64,000 nt of DNA from Flavobacteriales bacterium. Its GTDB lineage: Bacteria > Bacteroidota > Bacteroidia > Flavobacteriales_F > PHOS-HE28. The stretch is from contig JAHBUL010000009.1 in NCBI GenBank assembly GCA_019638085.1, forward strand, positions 1 to 64,000, given 5' to 3'. The translations under genes were made by a program, and so were the position numbers. Below are positions 36,301 through 45,576 of this stretch, one piece after another. Positions within the stretch are counted from its first letter, which is position 1, and every line of letters starts with the position of its first letter. The notes under the pieces are model-generated. The model searched no databases. It worked only from the letters and a program-made list of their open reading frames with translations, and was not told the DNA's origin.

Positions 36301-39017
36301 GTGTGCATGTGCCCGGTGCCAGTTACCTGTGGAACACGGGAGCTACCACCGATTCGGTCTCAATTTCCGTCGCCGGGACATATTGGGTGGAAGCCTCGGT
36401 CGGTGGCTGTGCTGCCCGCGATAGCGTCGAGGTATCGGTGAGTCCGTTGCCTGTTGTCACCTTCTCCGACCAGCAGGTATGTCCTGGAAGTACTGCCACC
36501 TTGGATGCCACAACCGCAGGTGCGAGCTACCTGTGGAGCACTGGCGCCACCACACCCTCGCTCAACGTGGGCGTGGGCATCTGGAGCGTAGCTGTTACTG
36601 TGAATGGATGCACGGGATCCGGCGTAGCAAGCATAACGGAACTCACCCCACCCAGTGTAGACCTTGGACCGGATACACTGCTCTGTCCCGGGGAATTCTT
36701 GGTCCTTGATGCCGGACAAACGGGGGCCACCTATCTGTGGAGCACGGGTGCCTCCACCGCGAGCATCACCGTAACATCCGCCTCTACCGCTACCGTAACG
36801 GTAACCGATGCTCAAGGCTGTTCCTCATCGGATGCAATCACCATCTCCTACGCCAACCCCGGCACGCTCTCTTTGGGTCCTGACATCACCTTTTGCTCTG
36901 GCAGTCAGATCATCCTGGATGCCACCATGCCCGGAGCAACCAGCTACCTCTGGAGCAATGGGGCAAGCAATACGACATTGACCACCAGCACGGCCGGAAC
37001 CTATTGGGTCTCCATCAGCCAAGGCCAATGCACCCTCAGCGATACCGTGGTCCTTCATTCTGTTACTTCCCCCTCCATCACCCTTGGGAACGATACCACC
37101 CTCTGCCCCGGAGAAACCTTGCAATTACAAGTGCCTTCCGCAGGTGTTCAGTTGGAATGGCAGGATGGTACACAGGCAGATGCTTTCCTTGTAGAGGATT
37201 CAGGCAACTACTGGGTTGCAGCCACCAATGCGGCCGGTTGCACGGATACCGCATTCGTGCAAGTGACGTACCTCGGGGCAAATGCCTTTGATCTGGGTAC
37301 TGATACCTTGCTGTGCGATGGTGCCTCCATCCAGTTGAATGCGGGTCTTCCGGGTGGCTCCACCCTATGGAGCGGGTCCAGCACGGCATCAACAGCTATA
37401 CTCACCGTGAACTCCGCAGGTCTTTATATCGCCACTACTACCGTTAGCGGCTGCGCCTTCACTGACTCCATCACAGTTTCAATGGTCCCCCTACCCACCG
37501 TGGACCTGGGACCTAACACGCACTTTTGCGAGGGTAGTTCGTTGGAACTGATAGCCAATGGGGTTGCACTTCAGTGGGATGATGGGTCCAACTCACCAGT
37601 ACGGACGATCACCGAGGAAGGCACCTACTGGGTGCAGGTGACCGAGAATGGATGTAGTGCAGCGGACACCATAACGGTAACACAAGTTCCCTTACCGCTG
37701 TTGAACCTGGAGCCTGATACGGCACTCTGTTCCACGGAACAGCTCTTTGTGGATGTTACCGTGCCCGGGGGGAGCTACTTGTGGAATGATGGGAATACCG
37801 ATCCTGTTCGCTCGTTGCCCACCGGCATTTGGAATGTGGAGGTGATGGCTACTGGTTGCGCCATCAGCGATACAATTCGCATCCAGGAATTGCCTTCACC
37901 GCAATTGGCTCTGCCCAACGACACCACTTTGTGCGCGGGAGATGTGTGGACGATCGATGTAGCCCAACCGGATGCCAGCTATTCCTGGTCCACAGGCTCT
38001 ACCTCCTCTTCACTGCTGGTGAACAGCCCAGGGACGTATGGGGTTACCGTGGATATTGAGGGCTGCGTAGCATCTGCTCAGGTGGTTGTGTCCATTGTGG
38101 ATATGGATCAATTCTCGTTGGGCCCGGATACCATGCTATGTCCCGGAGCCAGCCTTGAGCTGAATGTGGGTATTCCCGGTGCGGTCGTGCTTTGGCAGGA
38201 CGGCTCCTCAGCTCCCATGCGCATCATTGATTCCCCAGGGAGCTACCAAGCCACTGTGACCGTAGGAAGTTGTACCGCCCAAAGCGCGGTGGATATCGGA
38301 TTCACGCCACTGCCCCAACCTGACCTAGGGGCGGACCAGGTGTTGTGCGCGGGTGACACGGTATTGCTATCCATCGACCCGGGAGCCGCGCAAGCGATAT
38401 GGAGCACAGGTGGGACCGGACCCGAACTGTCAGGTACAACTTCGGGCCTCTACGCTGTTGAACTGATGCTGGACGGATGCATCTCCTCGGATGCCGTACT
38501 TCTGACCTTCCATCCGGTGGTTGACCAATTGGACCTTGGTCCCGATCAGGATGTGTGCCCGGAGTATCCGCTGCTATTGAATGCTACCACCCCCGGGGCA
38601 ACGTACGCTTGGAACAATGGCTCTCATCAGCCCACCTTGACCGTGACCCAGCCGGGAACTTATTCCGTGTCCATCTCGGGCACCTGCATCCAAGCGGCGG
38701 ACACCATCATCATCGTGGCGGGTGCATGCACACCGTTGGTCCACATCCCGAATGCGTTCACCCCGGACGGGGATCAGATCAACGATCGTTTTTCCCCAAC
38801 GCTGATAGAGCCTGTGCGTAGCTGGACCTTTATGATCTTCGACCGATGGGGCGAGCTGATCTTTTCAACCACCGATCCCGAAGATTCATGGGATGGTACG
38901 TTCCGGGGCAAGGAAGCTCCGATCGGCGTATACGTCTGGGACCTCCACTACGAAGCCATTACCCGTGGAGGTGTGGTACAGAAACAGCAGCGTGGTTCCG
39001 TGACCTTAGTCCGGTGA
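33387..39017 (+). CDS. Giant T9SS type B adhesin with Ig-like repeats
   Basis: The 1876 aa product has a signal peptide (IGPFLLLAVLVAPASHAQ), a carbohydrate-binding-like jellyroll segment (residues about 85-250, NGDFSAGNTGF...DFGLDDISISG) and more than twenty Ig/PKD-like modules of about 68 aa built on 'VDLGPDQ.VCPG.....DA...GATYLWSDGST'. It ends with a T9SS type B (gliding-motility-associated) domain: IPNAFTPDGDQINDRF, FDRWGELIF and WDGTFRGKEAPIGVYVW. Such proteins are exported and surface-attached adhesins. TTG 33387 is the probable start, after GAAATTTG at 33360; TTG 33333 adds 18 residues and would overlap the previous gene. Ends 12 bp inside the convergent gene. Confidence 0.85.
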   Translation: MNTLRISRWIGPFLLLAVLVAPASHAQPVCAIDLGMDQMICQGESVTLQGPSGYSSYLWSNGATTQDITVSAGGDYWCEVSYPSGNLVTNGDFSAGNTGFTSEYFYSAISVQNEGYYTVGSNASWYHTQFQGTGNGNFLIANGGYGSWSNNQVDVWCQTIQCCPGQTYTLSFRARTLTNALPARAVWMMDGVLAQWPDMTFPAYNAGWQQFNTTWTAGPGQTSVTACIHMTSANGIGDDFGLDDISISGTVVLRDEVHVTVTPLPTVDLGVDQTLCVGETSNLNATVPGGTYLWQDGSTSPTYNVSAPGSYSVTVTAQNCSNSDQVNVAYNPLPTVDLGPDTMLCTGSTLNLSTFGPGYSYLWQDGSTASSFTVNAPGLYWAEVTLNNCSFRDSIQVGYKPLPMVSLGNDTAICAGSTLTLDASVPGATYLWQDGSTAPSFTASVSGNYQVEVDLNGCTVQDTIQVIVNPLPVVDLGPDQVVCPGATATFDATTAGATYLWSDGSTAATLTTDQPGNYAVQVTVNGCTASDAAELTNFILQTVDLGADRTICAGESTMLGVHVPGAAYLWNTGATTDSILASVTGNYWVETTLNGCAVRDSIELSVTPLPLVTLGPDQQVCPGSTATLDATTAGATYLWSNGATTPSITVDVGTWTVAVTVNGCTGSGAATITELTPPSVDLGPDQVVCPGATATFDATTAGATYLWSDGSTAPALTTDQPGNYSVQVTVNGCTASDAAELTNFILQTVDLGADRTICAGESTMLGVHVPGAAYLWNTGATTDSILASATGTYWVETTLNGCAVRDSIELNVTPLPLVTLGPDQQVCPGSTATLDATTAGATYLWSNGATTPSITVGVGTWTVAITVNGCMGSGAATITELTPPSVDLGPDQVVCPGTSATFDATTAGATYLWSDGSTAPTLITDQPGNYSVQVAVNGCTASDAVTLSYFNLQTVDLGPDRTICAGESTILGVHVPGASYLWNTGATTDSVSISVAGTYWVEASVGGCAARDSVEVSVSPLPVVTFSDQQVCPGSTATLDATTAGASYLWSTGATTPSLNVGVGIWSVAVTVNGCTGSGVASITELTPPSVDLGPDTLLCPGEFLVLDAGQTGATYLWSTGASTASITVTSASTATVTVTDAQGCSSSDAITISYANPGTLSLGPDITFCSGSQIILDATMPGATSYLWSNGASNTTLTTSTAGTYWVSISQGQCTLSDTVVLHSVTSPSITLGNDTTLCPGETLQLQVPSAGVQLEWQDGTQADAFLVEDSGNYWVAATNAAGCTDTAFVQVTYLGANAFDLGTDTLLCDGASIQLNAGLPGGSTLWSGSSTASTAILTVNSAGLYIATTTVSGCAFTDSITVSMVPLPTVDLGPNTHFCEGSSLELIANGVALQWDDGSNSPVRTITEEGTYWVQVTENGCSAADTITVTQVPLPLLNLEPDTALCSTEQLFVDVTVPGGSYLWNDGNTDPVRSLPTGIWNVEVMATGCAISDTIRIQELPSPQLALPNDTTLCAGDVWTIDVAQPDASYSWSTGSTSSSLLVNSPGTYGVTVDIEGCVASAQVVVSIVDMDQFSLGPDTMLCPGASLELNVGIPGAVVLWQDGSSAPMRIIDSPGSYQATVTVGSCTAQSAVDIGFTPLPQPDLGADQVLCAGDTVLLSIDPGAAQAIWSTGGTGPELSGTTSGLYAVELMLDGCISSDAVLLTFHPVVDQLDLGPDQDVCPEYPLLLNATTPGATYAWNNGSHQPTLTVTQPGTYSVSISGTCIQAADTIIIVAGACTPLVHIPNAFTPDGDQINDRFSPTLIEPVRSWTFMIFDRWGELIFSTTDPEDSWDGTFRGKEAPIGVYVWDLHYEAITRGGVVQKQQRGSVTLVR
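34806..36655 (+). repeat. 618 bp tandem DNA repeat inside the adhesin gene
   Basis: Three copies begin at 34806, 35424 and 36042 (GTTGATCTCGGGCC...), an exact 618 bp (206 codon) period, each holding three Ig-like modules. Copies 1 and 2 are nearly identical by eye with fewer than about 20 differences; copy 3 is more diverged, and a module on from 36660 is more so. Confidence 0.9.
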
Positions 39018-41135
39018 CACTTCGCTGAAGCCATCCTCCTTCCAGAGAATACCGGCATCGGCCAATCGCAGATATGCGAACTTGTTTCCTTTGATCGCTT
39101 TCATCAAGCCCTTATCCACCGGGCTTATACTGTCGTACTCCAATGGGATCAGGACCTTTCCCGTACGGTCCACTACCCCTGTTCCATTTTCATCGCTGGC
39201 GATCAGAATACCATTGGTGATATCACTCAAGTTGGTGAATTTCGGTTTGATCACTTCTGTTCCGAGGCTATCCACCAATCCGAAGAGCCCTCCAACCTCC
39301 ACCCGCGCATAACCACCGTGGAACTCCCATGCCTGATCGTATTTGAAATCAACCACGGCGGCCATGGAGCGCTTGATATAACCCCACTTGTTCTTCCGCT
39401 TCACAGGGATCAAACCATTCTCCACCAACCCGATATCAGCATATTGTGGCTGGATCACCCGGATCCCTGCGGTATCAACCAGCCCCAGCTTACCACCCAC
39501 GAGAACACGGGCCAGACCATTATGGAAATCACCCATGTTCATGGTAAGCGCGTTGGCTTCAAAGCGCTGTGGTATCACCCATTGCCCTGAAGGGCCTACA
39601 TAACCGGCCTTGCCTTTATCGATCACCAATGCCAGGCTGTCGTTCAGGGTGCCTACATGGTCATGCTCCACGGCCAATACGATGTCTCCAAAGCGGTTGA
39701 TCAAGCCCATGCCACCTGCCTTGCGCACCCTGGAAAGAGGCATGGCCATGAAACCTTCCACCCAATCGTACTGGAATGGCACCACCAACCCGCCTTTCAT
39801 GTCGATCACCCCGCTCTGGTCATCCTTGGTCACCACCGCAAGTCCGTTGTGGAAGCGCATGGCCCCATCGAACGAGAAGGGGATCACTTCAGTCCCCGCA
39901 TCATCGATATATCCGTACTTGCCTTGCTGGGAGGCAGCAGCCAACCCGTGGTCGAACTCTCCGACCTCGTCGTACTCGATAGGGATCACCAACTTGCCGT
40001 TGCGGTCCACTGCACCTTGCATCCCGTTCAGTTCCACCGTGGCCATCCCTTCTCGGAAGTCCAGAACATCATCAAAAATGAAAGGGATAACGGACTTTCC
40101 CATCTTGTTGATCGTCCCGCTCCTACCATCCTTCCCCACCTGTGCTTGCCCACTCACGAACGGTTCGGCATAATCAAATTCAGCCTTGATGCGCTCCAAG
40201 CCGGTGTCGTCGATATAGCCCCACTTACCATCCTGCCGGAAAGGGTACAACACCAAGCTCGCCACCTTGTAATCGTTCATCAGTTCATTGATGTACGGGT
40301 AATCAGGGTAGTCCGTGAGGAAGCGTGTGATGTTGGCCACACTAAGGTCCTTGGTGTAGATATCGTATATACTTCGCCAAGCTTCAGGAACATTGGGGTT
40401 GTCCGGATAGCGGCGTATGAATGCAGCAAATTCCCCCGCAGTCCCGTTCGGCGTGTTCAATTTCAGTAGCATGTCCTCCGCATCCCGCACATAGGTGTTC
40501 TGCGGATGCTGCTTGATGAAGGACTCATACTGGGGGATCGTGCCCTGCGGCGTGGCTTCCCGATAGATCGCTTCCTGTAACCGCGAGCGTGCACCATACG
40601 CTTCCTTGGCTTCGGGATAGCGCTCCAGAAAAGTCCGGTAGGCTGTTGAAGTATTCACGCGGCGTGCTTCGTTGAAGGCCAATTCATCACGCCTATCCTT
40701 GGCCTGTGACACCATGTTGCTTCCCGCGTACTGCTCGATGAAGCGTTCGTATTCCTCCAAGCGATCAATATCCACCACCTGTTTCCAAACGATCGTGCTT
40801 ACATGCTCAAATTGCTCCTGGATAGCTGCGGAATCCACTCCCAGTTTCACGATCTTGCGCTTGTCCCGGTCGCTCAAGGTGCTATATGCGGCCATCGAAC
40901 GCTGAATGGCCGCATGGCTGGAATCAAGCTGATAAAAGGGATTGTCCGCCCTTCCGGTGATCACGCTCAAACCATACCAAGCCGCGGCAGGATGTCTCTT
41001 GGTCTGCTTCTCGAACAGCTCCTTTGCCTTGAAGTAATTGTGTACCTCCAACGCCGCAAAGGCCTTGTCCAATGGACCGGCGAAAGCACCTGTACTCAGC
41101 ACACACAGCGTGAACACCACCTGCCATCGCCTCAT
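39006..41135 (-). CDS. Exported WG-repeat protein with TPR-like N-terminus
   Basis: The 709 aa product has a signal peptide (WQVVFTLCVLSTGAFAG), an N-terminal TPR-like region (residues about 20-290; AFAALEVHNYFKAKELFEKQ, YESFIKQHPQNTYVRDAEDML, FLTDYPDYPYINELMNDY) and at least eight WG repeats such as KWGYIDDTGLERI, KYGYIDDAGTEVIP, KLGLVDTAGIRVI and KWGYIKRS, forming a propeller. WG repeats are protein or ligand binding modules of unknown target. The last 12 bases overlap the adhesin gene's stop from the opposite strand. ATG 41135 (MRRWQ) gives a better signal peptide than 41147. Confidence 0.85.
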   Translation of the reverse strand: MRRWQVVFTLCVLSTGAFAGPLDKAFAALEVHNYFKAKELFEKQTKRHPAAAWYGLSVITGRADNPFYQLDSSHAAIQRSMAAYSTLSDRDKRKIVKLGVDSAAIQEQFEHVSTIVWKQVVDIDRLEEYERFIEQYAGSNMVSQAKDRRDELAFNEARRVNTSTAYRTFLERYPEAKEAYGARSRLQEAIYREATPQGTIPQYESFIKQHPQNTYVRDAEDMLLKLNTPNGTAGEFAAFIRRYPDNPNVPEAWRSIYDIYTKDLSVANITRFLTDYPDYPYINELMNDYKVASLVLYPFRQDGKWGYIDDTGLERIKAEFDYAEPFVSGQAQVGKDGRSGTINKMGKSVIPFIFDDVLDFREGMATVELNGMQGAVDRNGKLVIPIEYDEVGEFDHGLAAASQQGKYGYIDDAGTEVIPFSFDGAMRFHNGLAVVTKDDQSGVIDMKGGLVVPFQYDWVEGFMAMPLSRVRKAGGMGLINRFGDIVLAVEHDHVGTLNDSLALVIDKGKAGYVGPSGQWVIPQRFEANALTMNMGDFHNGLARVLVGGKLGLVDTAGIRVIQPQYADIGLVENGLIPVKRKNKWGYIKRSMAAVVDFKYDQAWEFHGGYARVEVGGLFGLVDSLGTEVIKPKFTNLSDITNGILIASDENGTGVVDRTGKVLIPLEYDSISPVDKGLMKAIKGNKFAYLRLADAGILWKEDGFSEVSPD

Positions 41136-41254
41136 TGATCCGATCATGCCGCGAAATTATCGTCAAATGCACTTACCGAGGACCACCACGTTGAAACACC
41201 GCTCCAGGACGGGGGACGATTTTCTCCCATCCACCTGACCATCACAAAACCTCC

Positions 41255-41998
41255 TTAGTTCATACTGTCATAGGCACCCTTGAATTCAGGGTCGTCCATG
41301 AAGGCATCCTTTCCACTCTCCAGTGCTGCGCGGGCGCCGCTCTTATCGCCTTTGGCATCCAGGTATTCAGCGTAATGGATCAGTGCATTCTTCATCAATT
41401 TCTTCTGGTCTTGCGGGAGTCTACTGATCCCACCTGAGGCCTCCAATGCCTCTTTATACTTCGCGATGCTCTCATCACCATCCTTGGCCAGGTTGGAATT
41501 GTATTGTGTCAAGGCCAACATCAGCCAGGGTCCTGGGTTCTCGGGGTAATACCGCGTCATGGAATCAAAGTAGCGCTTGGCCTTGCTCATTTCCTTCGGC
41601 CCTCCCTCGTAAAAGTTCATTCCGGTCTCTTGGGCCATCGTGTTCAGCTCGCTCCAATAATCCTCATAGTTGTTGAAGAACTCCAAGTTCTTGTCCTTCT
41701 TCCGGTACTTCTCGGCCCACTTCAGCGCATCCCGATCCGCCTTCTTGTATTCAGGCATCTCTTGGTATTTCGGGATCTTGCTCATCTCATACAGGCACAT
41801 GCTCATGTACAAATAGGGCAAGGGATCCTTCTTTGTCTTGTCGTTCTGTGTGTACCGCTCGGCCCTTACCAGGCAATCCTCATACTTTTCGTCAACGTAC
41901 TTGACCAACAGGTCGTCGTATTGCTTGTCCTGTGCTTGAACGTTGGTGGTGGTGAACGCCACGAGGGCGGTCAGTGAAATGAGAAGAAGCCTCTTCAT
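41255..41998 (-). CDS. Exported TPR-like protein
   Basis: The 247 aa product has a signal peptide (LLLISLTALVAFTTTNVQAQ) and a helical body with TPR-like features (YDDLLVKYVDEKYEDCLVRAERY; PWLMLALTQYNSNLAKDGDESIAKYKEAL; ALIHYAEYLDAKGDKSGARAALESG). Family not recognised. It is rich in Lys, Asp and Tyr. It shares its divergent intergenic region (about 105 bp) with trmD and is separated from the WG-repeat gene by 120 bp, so it is a single gene. Confidence 0.75.
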   Translation of the reverse strand: MKRLLLISLTALVAFTTTNVQAQDKQYDDLLVKYVDEKYEDCLVRAERYTQNDKTKKDPLPYLYMSMCLYEMSKIPKYQEMPEYKKADRDALKWAEKYRKKDKNLEFFNNYEDYWSELNTMAQETGMNFYEGGPKEMSKAKRYFDSMTRYYPENPGPWLMLALTQYNSNLAKDGDESIAKYKEALEASGGISRLPQDQKKLMKNALIHYAEYLDAKGDKSGARAALESGKDAFMDDPEFKGAYDSMN

Positions 41999-42089
41999 GG
42001 AAGTATCGTTTTGGTGGTGCTTTCTACGGCAAGATCGATGCCGAAGGTATGAATGCGTCCATTCCGTATGGGAAACCCGCGTCCAGCGG

Positions 42090-42097
42090 TACTTTCG
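42090..42097 (+). promoter_or_regulatory. Putative -7 box of trmD (TACTTTCG)
   Basis: TACTTTCG fits TAnnTTCG and ends 6 bases before the trmD ATG at 42104, one of several boxes positioned almost on the start codon. Confidence 0.4.
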
Positions 42098-42103
42098 CGG
42101 TCC

Positions 42104-42793
42104 ATGCGCATCGACATCATCACTGCTCTTCCCAGCTTATTGGACAGTTATTTCAATGACAGCATCCTGCGGCGCGCCCAGCAGAAAGGCTTGGCCGAAG
42201 TACACATCCACGACCTCCGTTCATTCTCTGAGGACAAGCATAAGCGCGTGGATGACTATCCGTTTGGAGGCGGCGCGGGCATGGTGATGTCCATTCCTCC
42301 CATCCACAAGGCCATCACCTGGCTGAAGAGCGAACGGGACTATGACGAAGTGCTGTACATGAGCCCGGATGGCGAATTACTGGACCAGCCGATGGTGAAC
42401 CGGATGAGTTCCATGGGGAACTTGATCCTGCTGTGCGGCCATTATAAGGGCGTGGATGAGCGGGTGCGAGAACATTTGATCACGCGCGAGATCAGCATCG
42501 GCAACTATGTACTTAGCGGAGGGGAGTTACCTGCGGCGGTGCTCAGCGATGCACTGATCCGTTTGATCCCTGGTGTACTTGGAGATGAGACCAGCGCGCT
42601 TTCGGACAGCTTTCAGGATGGGCTCGTAGCCCCGCCTGCGTATACCCGCCCGGAAGAGTTCAGCGGCTGGAAGGTACCCGAAGTGCTCATGAGCGGCCAT
42701 GCCGCCAAGATCCAGGAATGGCGCCATCAACAAAGCGTGGAACGCACGCGGGAACGCCGTCCGGGGCTCCTCGGAGAAAATGATCAGGGGTGA
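42104..42793 (+). CDS. trmD: tRNA (guanine-N1)-methyltransferase TrmD
   Basis: The 229 aa enzyme makes m1G37 in tRNAs, preventing +1 frameshifting. Family motifs: [14 protein letters not shown] region (here [15 protein letters not shown]), [13 protein letters not shown], the trefoil-knot SAM site [13 protein letters not shown] and [18 protein letters not shown] 42104 ([18 protein letters not shown]) matches the family start; the longer ORF from 42053 is unlikely. rplS lies 78 bp downstream in the same direction, the common trmD-rplS order. Confidence 0.95.
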   Translation: MRIDIITALPSLLDSYFNDSILRRAQQKGLAEVHIHDLRSFSEDKHKRVDDYPFGGGAGMVMSIPPIHKAITWLKSERDYDEVLYMSPDGELLDQPMVNRMSSMGNLILLCGHYKGVDERVREHLITREISIGNYVLSGGELPAAVLSDALIRLIPGVLGDETSALSDSFQDGLVAPPAYTRPEEFSGWKVPEVLMSGHAAKIQEWRHQQSVERTRERRPGLLGENDQG

Positions 42794-42839
42794 ATCGACG
42801 CCGGATGAGGAATTCTCCTTAATATTGCGCCCCCAAACG

Positions 42840-42856
42840 GCGGGGTTGACCCCCGC
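42840..42856 (+). promoter_or_regulatory. Stem-loop in the rplS leader
   Basis: GCGGGG and CCCCGC pair around TTGAC, 15 bases before the rplS ATG. A TAATATTG box (one mismatch) at 42820-42827 would start transcription about here, making the hairpin the 5' end of the message. A regulatory or mRNA-stabilising role is speculative. Confidence 0.3.
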
Positions 42857-42871
42857 AAATCGCTGAGCGCC

Positions 42872-43294
42872 ATGGACAAGATCAAGCAACTGGAAAAAGA
42901 ATGGGCCCCTGTAAAGCAGCAGGCCGACTTCAATGCTGGTGACACCGTCACCGTACACTACCGTATCAGCGAAGGAAACAAGGAGCGGATCCAGCAATAC
43001 CAAGGCGTTGTGATCCAGCGCAAAGGTACCGGCAGCACGGCCACCTTCACCGTTCGCAAGATGAGCGGATCCGTTGGAGTGGAGCGGATCTTTCCGATCG
43101 CTTCCCCCTTCCTGGAGAAAGTGGAAATAAACAAGCATGGGGACGTGAACCGCGCGCGTATCTTCTACATCCGTGAGCGTCGCGGCAAGAGCGCCCGCAT
43201 CAAGGAGAAGCGCATGACCGTGGCCAAAGAGGCTGCAAACGCTGCATCCAAGGCTGATAAGAAAGCCAAAAAGGCCACTACAGCAGCCAAGTAA
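42872..43294 (+). CDS. rplS: 50S ribosomal protein L19
   Basis: The 140 aa product has the L19 core: [59 protein letters not shown] and [12 protein letters not shown]. It is longer than the usual 115-120 aa because of a Lys/Ala-rich C-terminal tail ([23 protein letters not shown]). L19 sits at the 30S-50S interface. ATG 42872 gives [11 protein letters not shown], typical of Bacteroidota L19. It is followed by a terminator. Confidence 0.95.
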   Translation: MDKIKQLEKEWAPVKQQADFNAGDTVTVHYRISEGNKERIQQYQGVVIQRKGTGSTATFTVRKMSGSVGVERIFPIASPFLEKVEINKHGDVNRARIFYIRERRGKSARIKEKRMTVAKEAANAASKADKKAKKATTAAK

Positions 43295-43304
43295 GCACGT
43301 CGAC

Positions 43305-43338
43305 CCTTTACCTGAAAGGTCCCGCCATGGTGGGGCCT
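43305..43338 (+). terminator. Terminator after rplS
   Basis: AAAGGTCCCGCCA pairs with TGGTGGGGCCTTT (G-U pairs included), followed by CCTTTTTT. It ends the trmD-rplS unit 11 bases after the rplS stop. Confidence 0.8.
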
Positions 43339-43449
43339 TTCCTTTTTTACCGACCGGCCGAAACCTGCTCTATTCAGCTGAACTTGGATGCCATGCCCGC
43401 TATTGGTGCGCTGCAACCAATGAGCACTTCATCGCCCGGACACGCCTGA

Positions 43450-44349
43450 TCACCGGTTCCCCTTCATCATCTCCAGATACTGGTTGATGTGCCCGGGATC
43501 GATGATCTGCAACGTATTGTACACCTTGGCCCGTTCCTGGGGATCGGAGCCCTTGAAGAGTTCCACCAGCTCGTTGTATTTGGCATTGAACAACACCTGT
43601 AGGTTATAACTGCTGGGCTTGGCCTGATGAACGGACTTGAGGGTTTCGATCGCTGCTGCACAAGCCTTGCGCCCTTTCGCCACATCCGTTGCCATTTCAT
43701 CAAAGCCGTTCCTGTGATAATCATAGAGGAACTGACGCAGCGGCCGGAATGCACCTTGCTGCTGATTGTCGATCAGCCAATACCGGTTCTTCTGGTCCTC
43801 GAAAGCCTTCCATCCGGATTCACTCGCATTCTGCGCATTGCTCACCACGGTCTGCGCCATGGCATAGAAATCACTTCCACCCAATGGTGAATAGGTGTCC
43901 CCATCCAGCCCGAGTATGAAATAGGCGTAGAATGCGACCACGGAGGACAGGTTGTTGGTGAACCGCTCCGGAGCGAAATCGATCTGGGTGTTCTCCAAAA
44001 AGGTGAACTGCACGTTGTTGTCGACGATCTCCACCACGGGGCTGAGGTAGTCCGAGCCATACACGGGCCGGGAGTAGATCACCTGCAACGTGCCTTGGAA
44101 ACGATCGGATGAGCTTTGCTCGTTGATCGTGAGCAGCATGTTGCAGTCGATGCGTTCGCTGGGGCTGAAGTTCAGCGCGGTCCAGCGGCGGGTGTTCATC
44201 AACTGGGTGATGCTGGTCTCCATGCTCTGGAACACGCGCTTGGGCGTGCTCTGGATCTTGGGAGCGATCACCGACACCGTACAGTTGAACTCCTGCGCTT
44301 GGGCGGTTGCTACAGCGAACACGAACAGCAGGAGGATCTTACTTCGCAT
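43450..44349 (-). CDS. DUF4835 family exported protein
   Basis: The 299 aa product has a signal peptide (LLLFVFAVATAQAQ) and the conserved start EFNCTVSVIAPKIQST of DUF4835, a Bacteroidota-specific family, with MNTRRWTALNFSPSERIDCNML, and VVAFYAYFILGLDGDTYSPLGG. The family's biochemical function is unknown; in these genomes it sits after coaBC. It overlaps coaBC by 11 bp and belongs to the bamD-rpoZ-coaBC-DUF4835 operon, so an envelope role next to BamD is plausible. Confidence 0.9.
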   Translation of the reverse strand: MRSKILLLFVFAVATAQAQEFNCTVSVIAPKIQSTPKRVFQSMETSITQLMNTRRWTALNFSPSERIDCNMLLTINEQSSSDRFQGTLQVIYSRPVYGSDYLSPVVEIVDNNVQFTFLENTQIDFAPERFTNNLSSVVAFYAYFILGLDGDTYSPLGGSDFYAMAQTVVSNAQNASESGWKAFEDQKNRYWLIDNQQQGAFRPLRQFLYDYHRNGFDEMATDVAKGRKACAAAIETLKSVHQAKPSSYNLQVLFNAKYNELVELFKGSDPQERAKVYNTLQIIDPGHINQYLEMMKGNR

Positions 44350-45562
44350 GGGTCAAAAGCTTTTCTACACGGTCCAGGATCGCGATGGCCACATCGGCCT
44401 TCGACAGCAACGGCAATTCCGTGGCATTCTTATCCGTATCGATCAAGGTCACCTTATTGGTATCGTACCCGAATCCTGCACCGGGGTCGTTCAAGGAGTT
44501 CAATACGATCAGGTCCAAGTTCTTTTTCACCAGTTTGCCCTCGGCGTTGCGAAGCTCATTTGCTGTTTCCAGCGCAAAGCCGACCAATAGCTGTCCTTTC
44601 TTCTCCCCTCCCATCCAGGCGAGAATATCCTCGGTGGGTTCCAGTTCCAAGGCCGATAACCGGTCCTGCTTCTTCATTTTGGTATCAGACACCTGGGCGG
44701 GTCGCCAATCGGCCACCGCAGCGCTCAAGATCGCAACGGCCGTATCCGGGAAGCGTTCCTTCGCCGCCACGGCCATTTCCGCTGCCGATGTCACATCCGT
44801 ACGCCGGATGCCCGAATGGTTGGTGGTCAATTCAACCGGACCGGTGATCAATTCCACTTCCGCTCCACGGGCAGCAGCCTCCTCAGCCAGTGCGAAGCCC
44901 ATCTTGCCCGAACTGCGGTTGCCGATGAAACGCACGGGGTCGATCGCCTCGTGCGTGGGTCCCGCCGTAATGAGCATCTTCACACCAGCAAGGTTGGATC
45001 GGCCCATCACAGCATCGATCAGCTGACCCGTAATGGCCTCCGGCTCGGTCATACGGCCTTCACCGACAAGGCCACTGGCCAATTCACCTTCATCTGGCCC
45101 GATCATGGTCACCCCCCTGCCTTTCAACAGTTCGATGTTCCTGCGTGTCACCGCATTCCTGTACATCTCCAGATCCATGGCCGGTGCCACGTATACGGGG
45201 CATTCAGCACTGAGCCAGCAGGCCAGCAGGAGATCATCACAGAGGCCATGTGCCATCTTGGCCAAGGTGTTCGCGGTGGCCGGAGCGATCAGGATCAGGT
45301 CGGCCCAACGCGCCAAGTGGACATGATCATTCCACGTGGCAGTGCCGGGAGCACGGTCCACCATTTCAGTGAGCACAGGTCGCTTGCTCAAGGTGGAAAG
45401 CACCAAAGGAGAAACAAAATCGTGGGCGGCAGCGGTCATCACCACCTGCACTTCCGCACCTGCCTTCACCAAGGCACGCACCAAAACGGGGGTCTTGTAT
45501 GCCGCAATGCCACCGGTAACTCCCAGTAGCACCTTACGTGGAAGGACGCGTTCCGCACCCAT
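44339..45562 (-). CDS. coaBC: Bifunctional phosphopantothenoylcysteine decarboxylase/synthase
   Basis: The 407 aa bifunctional enzyme makes 4'-phosphopantetheine for CoA: the N-terminal CoaC flavoprotein ([18 protein letters not shown], catalytic His in [24 protein letters not shown]) decarboxylates, and the C-terminal CoaB ([25 protein letters not shown], and [12 protein letters not shown]) ligates cysteine to 4'-phosphopantothenate with CTP. Length is normal. It lies 14 bp downstream of rpoZ. Confidence 0.95.
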   Translation of the reverse strand: MGAERVLPRKVLLGVTGGIAAYKTPVLVRALVKAGAEVQVVMTAAAHDFVSPLVLSTLSKRPVLTEMVDRAPGTATWNDHVHLARWADLILIAPATANTLAKMAHGLCDDLLLACWLSAECPVYVAPAMDLEMYRNAVTRRNIELLKGRGVTMIGPDEGELASGLVGEGRMTEPEAITGQLIDAVMGRSNLAGVKMLITAGPTHEAIDPVRFIGNRSSGKMGFALAEEAAARGAEVELITGPVELTTNHSGIRRTDVTSAAEMAVAAKERFPDTAVAILSAAVADWRPAQVSDTKMKKQDRLSALELEPTEDILAWMGGEKKGQLLVGFALETANELRNAEGKLVKKNLDLIVLNSLNDPGAGFGYDTNKVTLIDTDKNATELPLLSKADVAIAILDRVEKLLTHAK

Positions 45563-45576
45563 CCTTCAGCTATGAA

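Noticed and set aside
34804-36660. 618 bp direct repeats considered as mobile element copies
   Set aside because: They are in frame, begin and end inside modules of the adhesin and have no terminal inverted repeats or transposase, so internal gene duplication is the simpler explanation.
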